The notes under the pieces were generated by a model. That model was not told where the DNA came from. It did no database searches and worked only from the letters and a program-made list of their open reading frames with translations. Positions 52,401 to 62,878 of a DNA stretch of 64,000 nt are shown piece after piece. Source of the DNA: Micromonospora sp. NBC_00389 (GTDB lineage: Bacteria > Actinomycetota > Actinomycetes > Mycobacteriales > Micromonosporaceae); contig NZ_CP107947.1 in the NCBI RefSeq assembly GCF_036059255.1, positions 6,448,001-6,512,000 of the forward strand, given 5' to 3'. Positions within the stretch are counted from its first letter, which is position 1. Each line of letters opens with the position of its first letter. Position numbers and translations under genes: made by a program.

Positions 52401-53406
52401 AACGGTTGGTGGCGAAGTTCGGGTCGACCTTGATGCCCTGCAGGCCCTCCTCGTCCCCGGTGTAGACCGGCAGGGTGGCGGCGACCTTGGTGTTGCCGGC
52501 CGCGTCGGTGTGTCGGATCACGCCGTTGCGCGAGGTGTGCAGCACGCCCCGGTCGGGCAGCACGGTGAGGCTCATCGGCTCGCCGGTCTCGGCTGCGCCC
52601 TTGGCCAGCTCCACCTGCTGGAAGTTGCTGTTGACGGTGGGGCCGCAGTCGGCGTCGACCGCGCCGGCCGCGGTCATGATGCCGCCGAGCAGGTGCTGCC
52701 GGAAGTTCGCTTCGGTGTACGACGAGTCGGTGTGGCCGAGGCCGGTGTACCAGGACCGGCCGCCGGAGTAGTTCTGGCACCAGGAGATCGGGTGGTCGGA
52801 CCCCATGCTCCCGCCGGTGTAGGTGCTCTCGTCCAGGGTTGCCAGCACGTGCACGTTGCCCCGGGGGTTGGCGCGGTAGTTGTACCACTCGTCCAGCCGG
52901 GTCCACCGCTGCGGCAGCGTCGCGGTGGACGGGTGTACCTGGTCGGCGACCTTGATGGTGGCGGTCTGGTCGGCCGGGTGCGAGGCGAAGTACGCCCCGA
53001 CCAGCCCGCCGTACCAGGGCCAGTCGTACTCGGTGTCGGAGGCGGCGTGCACGCCCACGTACCCGCCACCGCCCTGGATGTAGCGCTCGAACGCGGCCTG
53101 CTGGGCGGCGTTGAGCACGTCGCCGGTGGTGGACAGCCAGATCACCGCGCCGAACCGGTCCAGGTTGGCGTCGGTGAACTGGGCCGAGTCCTCGGTGGTC
53201 TCGACGGTGAACCCGTTGGCGGCGCCGAGCTGCTGGATGGCGGTGATGCCGGGCGTGATGGATCCGTGCCGGAATCCGGCGGTCTTGCTGAACACCAGCA
53301 CGGTGAACGGTGCGGCGCTGGCCGTGGGTGGCACGGCGACTATGCCGCCCACCACGAGGATCGTGCTCAGCACGGCGCCGAGCCACGATCTCAGGGATCT
53401 GCGCAC
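49465..53406 (-). CDS. Secreted ThuA / sugar-dehydrogenase fusion with PKD, CBM6 and two F5/8-type domains
   Basis: 1313 residues from GTG 53406 (AAAGG seven bases upstream). Order: signal peptide 1-32 (ends TASAA); ThuA domain (about 33-250; FSKTAGFRHGSI, VGVHAASDTEYDW); a PQQ-type glucose/sorbosone dehydrogenase beta-propeller (about 280-690; RGMCCHVGGDMDFD, FRNPFRMSVD, GEFGRRWIKNI); PKD domain (about 705-790); CBM6-like domain (about 880-1010); Pro/Asp linker; and two discoidin (F5/8) domains at the C-terminus, each with a ...RWGSAFSDPQWI- or RWSSAFSDPQWI-type segment. It is probably an extracellular enzyme for sugar oxidation or deglycosylation on plant or microbial polymers. Confidence 0.9.
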   Translation of the reverse strand: MRRSLRSWLGAVLSTILVVGGIVAVPPTASAAPFTVLVFSKTAGFRHGSITPGITAIQQLGAANGFTVETTEDSAQFTDANLDRFGAVIWLSTTGDVLNAAQQAAFERYIQGGGGYVGVHAASDTEYDWPWYGGLVGAYFASHPADQTATIKVADQVHPSTATLPQRWTRLDEWYNYRANPRGNVHVLATLDESTYTGGSMGSDHPISWCQNYSGGRSWYTGLGHTDSSYTEANFRQHLLGGIMTAAGAVDADCGPTVNSNFQQVELAKGAAETGEPMSLTVLPDRGVLHTSRNGVIRHTDAAGNTKVAATLPVYTGDEEGLQGIKVDPNFATNRWVYAYYAPPLSTPGGGAPATGTPADFAVWNGVNRLSRFTVNADNTINLASETLVLDVPTSRGMCCHVGGDMDFDAAGNLYLSTGDDTNPFDSAGFTPIDERAGRNPAFDAQRTSANSNDLRGKVLRIKPSAAGGYTIPAGNMFAPGTARTRPEVYAMGFRNPFRMSVDRATGIVYLGDYGPDAGTADPNRGPAGNVEFARIDRPGFYGWPYCTARNDAYNDYTFPSGPSGPKFDCAGGPVNNSPNNTGITQLPPAVPAWLPYGGSGSPPEFTGGGLSPMGGPVYRYDPNNTSDVAFPQYYDGTYFAGEFGRRWIKNIKLDPAGQPLKINPFPWTGTQVMDMEFGPDGALYVLDYGTGWFNGDANSALYRIEYAREGRAPVAVVSATPTSGTAPLTVAFSSAGTLDPDGDPFTYAWDFDNNGTTDSTAANPSFTYTTNGTRSPTLTVRDTTGKTATASVVITVGNSAPVVRVNTPLNGQTFTFGDAVPFNVTVTDAQDGAINCARVKVNYVLGHDSHGHQLGSVQGCTGVIQTSADGEHDTAANIFGIIDAEYTDLGGGGQPPLTTHTQAVLQPRVRQAEHFGDSSGIQVVTPGSAHGGSAIGYIDNNDWISFQPYNLTGIQSFSARAGAPAGAGGTLELRVDSPTGPLVGSATVVPTGGHGTFATVTGGVTAPTGTRTLFLVFKGGGGMYDLDEFTLSTSPGGPGPDPDPDPDPGTNLAQGKPARASSFEGAFVAANAFDGVLGTRWGSAFSDPQWIDVDLGATYNINRVKLTWEAAYGSGYQIQTSSDGVNFTPIRTVTGGDGGVDDLTGLSGSGRYVRLTGTTRGTAWGYSLFEFEVYGGTGGPTGPGTNLLLNKPALTSSNEGADVPGAQAVDGSLTTRWSSAFSDPQWIRVDLGSPTAIGRVKLSWETAYSSSYIIQTSNDGTTWSNVKTVTGADGGVDEHTALGANGRYLRIYGTARGTPYGHSLWELEAYAS

Positions 53407-55986
<2,580 letters not shown>

Positions 55987-55992
55987 CGGAAT

Positions 55993-56025
55993 GGGCCCCG
56001 GCTCCTACGAGCGAGACCGGGGCCC
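55993..56025 (+). terminator. Hairpin terminator after katG
   Basis: GGGCCCCGG (55993-56001) pairs with CCGGGGCCC (56017-56025). The stop codon of the opposite-strand permease gene (56005-56007) lies in its loop, so the structure serves both converging transcripts. Confidence 0.8.
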
Positions 56026-56784
56026 TCGCCCCTGCCGTGGCGCGGTGGGTCGGGGCAGGCCGTGGGCGACCAGTTCGACGGTGAGGACGACGGCGACGGC
56101 CTCCACGGCGAGCAGTCCGACGAGCACGACCAGCTGCGTCACCCCGGCGGCGAGCGGGCTCGCCCCGCCGAGCAGCATCCCGACGAACGCGCCGGGCAGG
56201 GTCACCAGGCCCACCGTCCGGGTCTGGTCCAGTGCCGGGACCAGTGCCTGGCCGGCCGCCGGACGGCACACCAGCAACACCGCGTCCCGGGGCAGCAGAC
56301 CCAGAGCCAGGCCGGCCTCCACCTCACCGCGCCGACTGGTCAGCTCGTCCAGCGCCCGGCGGCCGGCCAGCGAGGTCGCCGTCATCGCCCCGCCGATCAG
56401 GATTCCCGCGATTGGAATGATCGCGATACCGCGCAGCGGCACCAGACCCGCCAACAGCAGCCCCACCACCACCAGCATGCTGCCCACGACGATCGGCGCA
56501 CCGGCCCACCAACCCCGCCGGCCGCCCGTGACACGTCGGCCGGAGGTGGCCGTGGCCACCGCGCACATCAGGGCCACGAACGCGGCCGTGGCCCACAGTG
56601 ACGCCACGATGGCCGCGATCAGCAGCGACACCGCGCCCAGCTGGATCGCGGCACGGACGGCGGCGACCATGATCTGCCGGCCGTGACCCAACTCCCCCAC
56701 CGTCACGACGACCGCCGCCACGAGGGTCAACACCACCAGCGCCACGCCAAGCTTCGGGCCGACCACCAGCATCGTCGAGGACAT
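56005..56784 (-). CDS. FetB-like (UPF0014) ABC permease
   Basis: 259 residues with about seven transmembrane helices and the family segment VRAAIQLGAVSLLIAA near the start. The conserved cytoplasmic stretch is DELTSRRGEVEAGLALG, then VTLPGAFVGMLLGGASP. FetB-type permeases act with an ATPase (FetA) in iron export or metal homeostasis; no ATPase gene is in the window. Beside katG, a role in iron or peroxide stress is plausible. ATG 56784 has GGAAGA eight bases upstream; ATG 56820 is less likely. Confidence 0.82.
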   Translation of the reverse strand: MSSTMLVVGPKLGVALVVLTLVAAVVVTVGELGHGRQIMVAAVRAAIQLGAVSLLIAAIVASLWATAAFVALMCAVATATSGRRVTGGRRGWWAGAPIVVGSMLVVVGLLLAGLVPLRGIAIIPIAGILIGGAMTATSLAGRRALDELTSRRGEVEAGLALGLLPRDAVLLVCRPAAGQALVPALDQTRTVGLVTLPGAFVGMLLGGASPLAAGVTQLVVLVGLLAVEAVAVVLTVELVAHGLPRPTAPRQGRGPRSRS

Positions 56785-56842
56785 GAAAGCAGTCTTCCGC
56801 CGTTGATCGGCGATCACCATGCCGTGCTGTCCGTTGCATGGT

Positions 56843-58075
56843 TCAGCTCGCGACGGCGACCGGCTCCGGCTTCGGGTCCCGTGAACGTCGCTCGGCCGCG
56901 AAGCTGGCGGCGGCCAGGCCCAGCCCGAGGACCGCCAGGACCACGCCCACCCGGGCCGGGGCGAGGTAGCCGAGCCCGGCGGCGATGGCGACGCTGCCCA
57001 GGGCAGCGCCCAGGCTGTTCGCGATGTTCATGGCCGACTGGTTCATGGCCGCACCCATCAGCTGGGCTCCGGGGGCGACCGTGATCAGGCGCGCCTGCAG
57101 GACCGGGCCGAGGAAGAGACTGGTCGCGCCGACCAGGAACGCACCCACGAACAGGCCGACCTGCGTCGATGCCATGAGGCTGAACGCGGCAATGCTCACG
57201 ATCATCGCGATGAAGCCGACCATCATGCTCCGGCGCAGGTCCCGGTCGGCGAGCCAGCCGCCCAGGGCGTTGCCGACGGTCATGCCGAGGCCCACCGCCA
57301 CCAGCGCCCACGGCACCGTCGTGGTCGAGAGGCCGGCAACGTCGGTGGTGACCGGGGCGATGTAGGTGTTGACCGCGAAGAATCCGGCGAAGCCGACCGC
57401 CCCCGTGGCCGCGACCAGCCAGACCTGCGAGGTCCGCAGCGCCCTGAGTTCGGCGGCCGGCGAGCCGTCCACCGCGGCGGCGATCTCTGGGACGACCGCC
57501 ACCACTGCCAGCAGGGTGAGCAGGAAGACTCCGGCGATCACCAGATAGGCCGTGCGCCAACCGGCCGCCTGCCCGAGCCGGGTGATCAGCGGTACGCCGA
57601 CCACGTTGGCCGCGGTCAAGCCGCTGAGCACCGTGGCGAAGCCACGGGCCTCTCTGCCGGGGCCCATCAGGGCCGCCGCGAGCAGGCCGGCCGCTCCGAA
57701 GTACGCGCCGTGCGGCAGCGCCGCGACGAATCGCGCCACCAGCACCAGGCCGAACGTCGGGGCGATCGCGGACGCGATCGTGCCGACGGTGAAGAGGACG
57801 AGCAGTCCGAGCACGAGCTTCTTGCGGGGTACGCGCGCGCTCAGCACGGCGATCAGGGGAGCGCCGACGACCACGCCGAGCGCGTACGCGGTGATCATCC
57901 AGCCACCCCGGGCCACCGCGCCCGACGACGACTGGGCGTACTGCTCGGGGAGCAGGCCGCGCGCGATCTCGGGCAGCAGGCCCATCGCCACGAACTCCGT
58001 CAAGCCGACCGCGACGCCACCCAGCGCCAGGGCCGCCACCGCCGCCAGGCGCCGACCTCTGCTCAATCCGTTCAT
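56843..58075 (-). CDS. MFS drug/sugar efflux permease (DHA1-like)
   Basis: 410 residues, twelve predicted helices. It begins LSRGRRLAAVAALALGGVAVG, has TEFVAMGLLPEIA in helix 1 and LSARVPRKKLVLG (motif A) in the loop after helix 2, like chloramphenicol/arabinose efflux proteins (Cmx/AraJ type). It is divergent from a ROK regulator gene with 42 bases between the starts, so it is likely controlled by it and may export the regulator's ligand. ATG 58075. Confidence 0.88.
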   Translation of the reverse strand: MNGLSRGRRLAAVAALALGGVAVGLTEFVAMGLLPEIARGLLPEQYAQSSSGAVARGGWMITAYALGVVVGAPLIAVLSARVPRKKLVLGLLVLFTVGTIASAIAPTFGLVLVARFVAALPHGAYFGAAGLLAAALMGPGREARGFATVLSGLTAANVVGVPLITRLGQAAGWRTAYLVIAGVFLLTLLAVVAVVPEIAAAVDGSPAAELRALRTSQVWLVAATGAVGFAGFFAVNTYIAPVTTDVAGLSTTTVPWALVAVGLGMTVGNALGGWLADRDLRRSMMVGFIAMIVSIAAFSLMASTQVGLFVGAFLVGATSLFLGPVLQARLITVAPGAQLMGAAMNQSAMNIANSLGAALGSVAIAAGLGYLAPARVGVVLAVLGLGLAAASFAAERRSRDPKPEPVAVAS

Positions 58076-58088
58076 GGGAGAGAATTTA

Positions 58089-58101
58089 GCAACAGCGTTG
58101 C
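58089..58101. promoter_or_regulatory. Operator-like palindrome between MFS and ROK genes
   Basis: GCAAC-AGC-GTTGC, flanked by TTA and TAA on either side, lies in the 42-base gap shared by the two divergent promoters. It is the natural site for the ROK repressor. Confidence 0.55.
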
Positions 58102-58117
58102 GTAATATGGTGGTGAG

Positions 58118-59224
58118 ATGATTCGCACCACTGCCGACGTGACGTTCCTTCGCGGCTACAACCAGGCGCTCGTCATGGCGGTGGGGCGCACCGTGCGCAC
58201 GTTCGAACGGTCGACCATCGTCAACGCCACCGGCCTGACACCGCAGGCGGTCTCCAAGGTCATCGCCCGCCTGGTCGCCGACGGCCTGATCCGTTCCGCC
58301 GGCGTCCGCCGCCCGGGCATCGGCAAGCCCGCGGTCGTCTACGAGTTGGTCCCCGACAGCCGGTACGCGATCGGTGCCCACGTCGCCCGGCGGACCCTGC
58401 GGCTGGTCCTGGTCGACCTTGCCGGCACCGTGCACCACTCGGCGGTCAGACCGCTGCCCAGCGACTTCACCCCGGCGCAGCTTCTGGACGCCCTGAAGTC
58501 CGGCATCGACGCGATCACCGGCATCGACGGTCTCCGTGACCGGCTGACCGGCGTGGGCATCGGCATGATCGGCCCACTGGACCACGAGAATGGCCTGGTC
58601 CGGGACGCGCACGGCCTGCGGCACTGGCACGACGTACCGCTGCGCGAGATCGCGGAGGCGCACCTCGGCCTACCGGTGCATCTCGACAAGGAGGTCACCG
58701 CGGGAATCACGGCGGAGGCATGGCGGCACGGCGGAAAGTTCGGCGACGCAGCCCTCATCATGATCGAGTCAGGCATCGGCGGAGGCTTCTGGCTGGGCGG
58801 CGCCGCCCACCGCGGCGCCCACACCAACGCCGGAGAGTTCGGCCACACCGTCGTCGATCTGGACGGGCCGCTCTGCGTCTGCGGACGCCACGGATGCCTG
58901 GAGATCGTCCACAGCCACGCCGCCGAGGCTGGCGACATCCCACGCGCGGCCCGCGTCCTGGCCGTCGGCGTCGTCAACCTGCTCCAGACACTCGACCTCG
59001 CCCACGTGGTGCTGGCGGGCGCAGACCTGCTGCGGCACGCGGAGGTCTACCTCGCCGCGGTCGAGAAGGCCGTCCATGCGGACGTGCGACGCGCGGACTG
59101 GCTCACCACGGACGTCACACTGTCGAGCCTGGGCGCGGACGTGATGGCCGCGGGCGCTGCCATGCAGGTCCTCGACGAGCACTACGGCATTCCGGGTCTC
59201 GCCCAACTCCAGCCGCACGCCTAG
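58118..59224 (+). CDS. ROK-family transcriptional regulator
   Basis: 368 residues. The N-terminal winged helix (about 20-80) has ERSTIVNATGLTPQAVSKVI. The sugar-kinase-like ROK domain follows, with the glycine-rich ESGIGGGFWLGG and the zinc signature CVCGRHGCLE (about 248-257). ROK repressors bind sugars in the kinase-like domain. Whether catalytic activity remains is unknown. It probably represses the divergent MFS gene. Confidence 0.9.
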   Translation: MIRTTADVTFLRGYNQALVMAVGRTVRTFERSTIVNATGLTPQAVSKVIARLVADGLIRSAGVRRPGIGKPAVVYELVPDSRYAIGAHVARRTLRLVLVDLAGTVHHSAVRPLPSDFTPAQLLDALKSGIDAITGIDGLRDRLTGVGIGMIGPLDHENGLVRDAHGLRHWHDVPLREIAEAHLGLPVHLDKEVTAGITAEAWRHGGKFGDAALIMIESGIGGGFWLGGAAHRGAHTNAGEFGHTVVDLDGPLCVCGRHGCLEIVHSHAAEAGDIPRAARVLAVGVVNLLQTLDLAHVVLAGADLLRHAEVYLAAVEKAVHADVRRADWLTTDVTLSSLGADVMAAGAAMQVLDEHYGIPGLAQLQPHA

Positions 59225-59437
59225 GGCCCACGTCTTCCACGGCACCGTCACCGTCGCCGCGATCTGGCTCTGGCTCTGGCTTCGTCCATGTTCCGCCGGA
59301 TGCAAGCCGGCGGTGAGGCGCTCGAAATACCAGTGGTGCAACGCCGCTGTGCGCCATTACCGTGCTGCGCAACCAAGCCGTCTAGGCAAGGACGTGCCGT
59401 TGTACACCCTGTGAGACCTCCCGAGCGCTGATTTGTC

Positions 59438-59469
59438 GCGCGTCGCGCATGCGCGCCGCGCTCCTTTTT
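59438..59469 (+). terminator. Intrinsic terminator or attenuator before the DUF1062 gene
   Basis: GCGCG-T-CGCGC and GCGCG-C-CGCGC form an 11-base stem with one mismatch and a two-base loop. Five T residues follow at 59465-59469. It lies 214 bases after the ROK gene and 35 bases before the next start codon, so it may end readthrough or attenuate that gene. Confidence 0.6.
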
Positions 59470-59503
59470 GCTGCGGACTTCTCACTGAAACCGGTGTACT
59501 TCT

Positions 59504-60052
59504 GTGCTCAAAAACTGGGTGGTCGTGCCCACCTGCCTGCCGCTCGTTCGCCGCCGTTGCCACGCGTGCGCGTCCGAGCTCTTCCGGGCAAGCGGTAAAT
59601 TTCGCGTCAACGCCAACCACAAACTCATCGACGTCTGGCTCCTCGCGCTCTGTACCGGTTGCGGGGCAACGGCAAAGCTCACGGTCCTGGAGCGGTCGAC
59701 TGTGCGCTCCATACGACCTGAACTGCTGGACCGGCTGCACGACAACGACCCTGGCCTGGCAGCTGAGCTGCTCCAGGATCCGGTCGTGCAGCGCCGTAAT
59801 CGCATCGCCCTCGACTGGGACAATGCCTGGCGCCTCGACACCGGCGGATCGGATCACCTGGACCGCGAGGTGATCGACGTCTCGGTCCGCTTTGCGGCGC
59901 GGATCCCTGTCCGGCCGGTGCGACTGATCGCTGAAGGGTGCGGTCTTTCGAGGGCCGAGGTCGAGAGACTGATCAAGGACGAAAGACTCGTCTCGGCAGT
60001 CCGGCTGAGCGGCAAGCTCTCCGGCGACTTCACCTTCACGCTCAAGCGCTGA
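59504..60052 (+). CDS. DUF1062-type zinc-ribbon protein
   Basis: 182 residues. It has an N-terminal four-cysteine zinc site (RRCHACASE and LCTGCGATA) and the family segment FRASGKFRVNANHKLIDVWL. The C-terminal half includes a helix-turn-helix-like stretch (LIAEGCGLSRAEVERLIKDE), which may bind nucleic acid. Function of the family is unknown. GTG 59504 lies 35 bases after a terminator-like hairpin. Confidence 0.8.
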   Translation: MLKNWVVVPTCLPLVRRRCHACASELFRASGKFRVNANHKLIDVWLLALCTGCGATAKLTVLERSTVRSIRPELLDRLHDNDPGLAAELLQDPVVQRRNRIALDWDNAWRLDTGGSDHLDREVIDVSVRFAARIPVRPVRLIAEGCGLSRAEVERLIKDERLVSAVRLSGKLSGDFTFTLKR

Positions 60053-60068
60053 CCCCTCCTCGGGACCA

Positions 60069-60102
60069 CGGGCCTGTCCGGCATATCCGCCGGACAGGCC
60101 CG
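60069..60102 (+). terminator. Hairpin terminator after the DUF1062 gene
   Basis: CGGGCCTGTCCGGC pairs over 14 bases with 60089-60102 across a six-base loop. It lies 17 bases after the stop; no T-run. Confidence 0.8.
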
Positions 60103-60245
60103 TGCAGCAGCGGGCCTTCGCGCGTCGACGCGTGGCTGGCAGCTCCGTCCCTCGTGGACGCGTCGGAGGGCCGTACACCCAGCGTTCCGGCGGTGGCCAC
60201 GCTCAATCGATCATGAGTTCGGGTGTGCTTCCTACCGTTCCGAGC

Positions 60246-62162
60246 ATGACTGTCCTTCCCGCATCATCGCCGCTCGGCCGTGCCGCGACGAGGTTCGTCG
60301 CGACACGTACCCGGGCCGCCGCCGTCATCGCCGCACTCGCCGTCACCGGCGCGGCCGTCGCGGTGGCCGTCGCCACCTCCTCGCCCGCCACCGCCGAACC
60401 GGGCAACGTCGTCGTCTCGGACAACTTCAACTCCGGGTCGCTTCCCGCCGGTTGGAAGGCGATCGACGGCGCCTGGAAGGTCGAGAACGGCCGCCTGTAC
60501 GGAACCTCCGCAAGCTCGGGCGAGAACAACAAGATCACTTTTGGTCGGCACCTGAACGACTTCCGGCTCGAGGCGACCATGCGTTTCGAGTCGGTCTCCG
60601 CCGCCACCCGCTGGGCCTCGCTCGGCATCGACGTCCCGGCCGACGGCGCCACCCCGTGGTGGATCGCCACCATGCGCAGTGGCACGACCGCCGCCAACGG
60701 TCTCGAGTTCGCCCAGCGGACCACGGCCAACGCCTGGGTGGTGACGAACACCGCCTCCGCCCCGTACGCCGCCGGCACCGGTCGGGACGTCCGCGTCGCC
60801 GTCGAGGTGCACGGCAACCAGGCCCGCTGGATCTTCGACGGGCGAGAGGCGATGCGCACGAACAGCCTCCAGCGCTCCACCGACGGCGTTCAGGCGCTCT
60901 TCGTCAACGGCGCCACCGTCTCGTACGACGACGTCATCGTCACCGAACTGCCCCCGAACGGCTACATCCGCCCCGAGGGCAGCCCGTTCACCGTGATCGC
61001 GCACCGCGGCGCGTCCGCCGCCGCACCGGAGAACACCCTGGTCGCGCAGGAGATCGCGCGCAGGGGCGGCGCCGACTGGATCGAGAACGACGTCCAGCCG
61101 AGCAAGGACGGCGTCCCGTTCATCCTGCACGACGGGACGGTCGACCGGACCACCGACGGGACCGGCGCCATCCGCGACCTGACTGCCGCGCAGATCAAGG
61201 CGCTCGACGCCGGTTCGTGGTTCGGCCCGCACTACCTTGGTGAGCGGGTGCCCACCCTGGCCGAGCAGCTCGCCGACCTGCGTACCCGGGGCGGCAACCT
61301 GCTCGTGGAGATCAAGGGCAAGCACACGAAGGACGAGGTCGCGACGATCATCCAGGTGATCCGGGACGAGCAGATGATGGGCCGGGTCTTCATCCAGAGC
61401 TTCGAGGTCGACGCGCTCCGGTACACCTACGAACTCGCCCCCGAACTGCCGCTCGGCCTGCTGCGCAGCAGCCTCGACGCCGACCCGGTGGCGATCTCGA
61501 AGGAGCTGCACCTGACCGCGTACAACCCGGACGGCAACGCGCTGCTGGCCAAGCCGGAGATCGTCGCGCCGTTGCACGCCGCCGGGGTGGCAGTGATGGC
61601 CTGGACGATGGACTCCGCCGGCCTGTGGCAGCGGTTGGAGCGGATCGGCACCGATGCGGTCATCACCAACCGCGCATCCGAACTGGTCGGCTGGAACTCG
61701 GCGTTCATGCAGCGGCCTTCCGCCGACCCGACCGTGGAGATCACGTCGCCGGCCGACGGGGCACGGCTCGACCGGGCCCAGTCCCCCGTGATCGCGGTCG
61801 CCGCGACCAACGCGGACACCGTCACCGTCACGGTCGACGGCGGGCAGTCGGCCGCCGGGCGCACGCTCGACCTGGTCAAGCTGACCGCGGGTAGGCACAC
61901 CGTCCGCACCGAGGTGACCGGGCCCGAGGGCACCGCGACCGCGACCAGCACGTTCACCGTGACGGTGAGCCAGGCCGGGCTCGGCTACCTGATCCTCACC
62001 TCCGGCGCGGAGCCGGCTGCCATCACCGCGATGACGACCAAGCTGGCCCACGCCCAGTACGCCCAGTTGGCCACCTACGTCGACCGGCAGGCCGGCAAGC
62101 TGGTACCGGCCGAGGTGGCCAGTGTCATCGCCGCCGACGCTCGGACCCTCGCCCTGAAGTAG
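60246..62162 (+). CDS. Secreted glycerophosphodiester phosphodiesterase with N-terminal lectin-like domain
   Basis: 638 residues. A long twin-basic-region signal (about 1-50, ends PATAEPG) is followed by a concanavalin-like beta-sandwich (about 52-240, DNFNSGSLPAGWKAIDGAW). The GDPD TIM barrel (about 247-500) has the catalytic HRGASAAAPENT (H253, E near 262), ENDVQPSKDG and ILHDGTVDRTT. The C-terminus is an Ig-like domain plus a helical tail. It should split glycerophosphodiesters from lipids or teichoic-type polymers outside the cell for phosphate or carbon. TACCGT lies seven bases before ATG 60246, a leaderless promoter pattern. Confidence 0.9.
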   Translation: MTVLPASSPLGRAATRFVATRTRAAAVIAALAVTGAAVAVAVATSSPATAEPGNVVVSDNFNSGSLPAGWKAIDGAWKVENGRLYGTSASSGENNKITFGRHLNDFRLEATMRFESVSAATRWASLGIDVPADGATPWWIATMRSGTTAANGLEFAQRTTANAWVVTNTASAPYAAGTGRDVRVAVEVHGNQARWIFDGREAMRTNSLQRSTDGVQALFVNGATVSYDDVIVTELPPNGYIRPEGSPFTVIAHRGASAAAPENTLVAQEIARRGGADWIENDVQPSKDGVPFILHDGTVDRTTDGTGAIRDLTAAQIKALDAGSWFGPHYLGERVPTLAEQLADLRTRGGNLLVEIKGKHTKDEVATIIQVIRDEQMMGRVFIQSFEVDALRYTYELAPELPLGLLRSSLDADPVAISKELHLTAYNPDGNALLAKPEIVAPLHAAGVAVMAWTMDSAGLWQRLERIGTDAVITNRASELVGWNSAFMQRPSADPTVEITSPADGARLDRAQSPVIAVAATNADTVTVTVDGGQSAAGRTLDLVKLTAGRHTVRTEVTGPEGTATATSTFTVTVSQAGLGYLILTSGAEPAAITAMTTKLAHAQYAQLATYVDRQAGKLVPAEVASVIAADARTLALK

Positions 62163-62182
62163 CCCGTCGCCACACTGTGAAG

Positions 62183-62214
62183 TCCCCGCCGTCGATGTCG
62201 ACGGCGGGGATTTT
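62183..62214 (+). terminator. Intrinsic terminator after the phosphodiesterase gene
   Basis: TCCCCGCCGTCGA (62183-62195) pairs perfectly with TCGACGGCGGGGA (62198-62210), followed by TTTT. Confidence 0.92.
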
Positions 62215-62279
62215 CGTCGGGCCACTGCTACTCCCCCGCCTCGGCCTCGTCACGAGCGGATGGTGAACCGTGTCGCGCC

Positions 62280-62873
62280 TCAGGCGCGCCAGACTGCGGG
62301 CGCGCTGGCCAGGGCGGCCTCCTGGTAGGGCGTCCGCGGCGAGTTGCCGACGAGGACCTCCACCGGCCACTTCTGCTTCAGCGAGACCCACAGCTGCGTC
62401 ATCACGCCCGAGTACGTCGCAAGCTCATCCGTGCCCTCGGCCACCTGCAACACGTACAACCACGCCGCCGCGTCGGGTGCGCCGTCGAGCGGGGCCCGCC
62501 AGGCGCGGTGCAGGCTGCGGCCGTGTCGGCGCGGGGCATCGGCGGACAGGAGGGTGTCGGCCGGAGTCGGGTCGGGGGCGTCCGCGGGGCCGATCGGGCT
62601 GAACCGGTACGGCGGTGCAGGCACCTCGGCGATGAGCGGCACGTCGGCCAGGTCGGAGCCGTCGGGGTCGCCGACGAAGGAACGCATCAGCGTCTGTTCC
62701 TCAAGGGTGATGCCGACCCCGTAGTAGGCGAGGCTGAGCAGGAGCGTGTTGTCGGCCAGGTCGAACTCACCCGCGGCATAGTTCTCGCGCACGGTGCCGA
62801 GGATGTCGTCGGACAGCCGGCCCGCGAGCCGCCGGCACACCTCGGTGACCGTCGCGTAGGTCTTCGCATCCAT
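62280..62873 (-). CDS. Predicted immunity protein for the EndoU toxin
   Basis: 197 residues, soluble, acidic N-terminal half (TVTEVCRRLAGRLSDDILGT and YAAGEFDLADNTLLLSLAYYG), no signal peptide. No known immunity family recognised. Its start lies immediately after the toxin stop: ATG 62873 has AAGAAGAG nine bases upstream, and ATG 62882 overlaps the toxin stop. Toxin followed directly by a cytoplasmic protein is the standard order of polymorphic-toxin loci, which is the basis for the call. Confidence 0.6.
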   Translation of the reverse strand: MDAKTYATVTEVCRRLAGRLSDDILGTVRENYAAGEFDLADNTLLLSLAYYGVGITLEEQTLMRSFVGDPDGSDLADVPLIAEVPAPPYRFSPIGPADAPDPTPADTLLSADAPRRHGRSLHRAWRAPLDGAPDAAAWLYVLQVAEGTDELATYSGVMTQLWVSLKQKWPVEVLVGNSPRTPYQEAALASAPAVWRA

Positions 62874-62878
62874 CGTGT

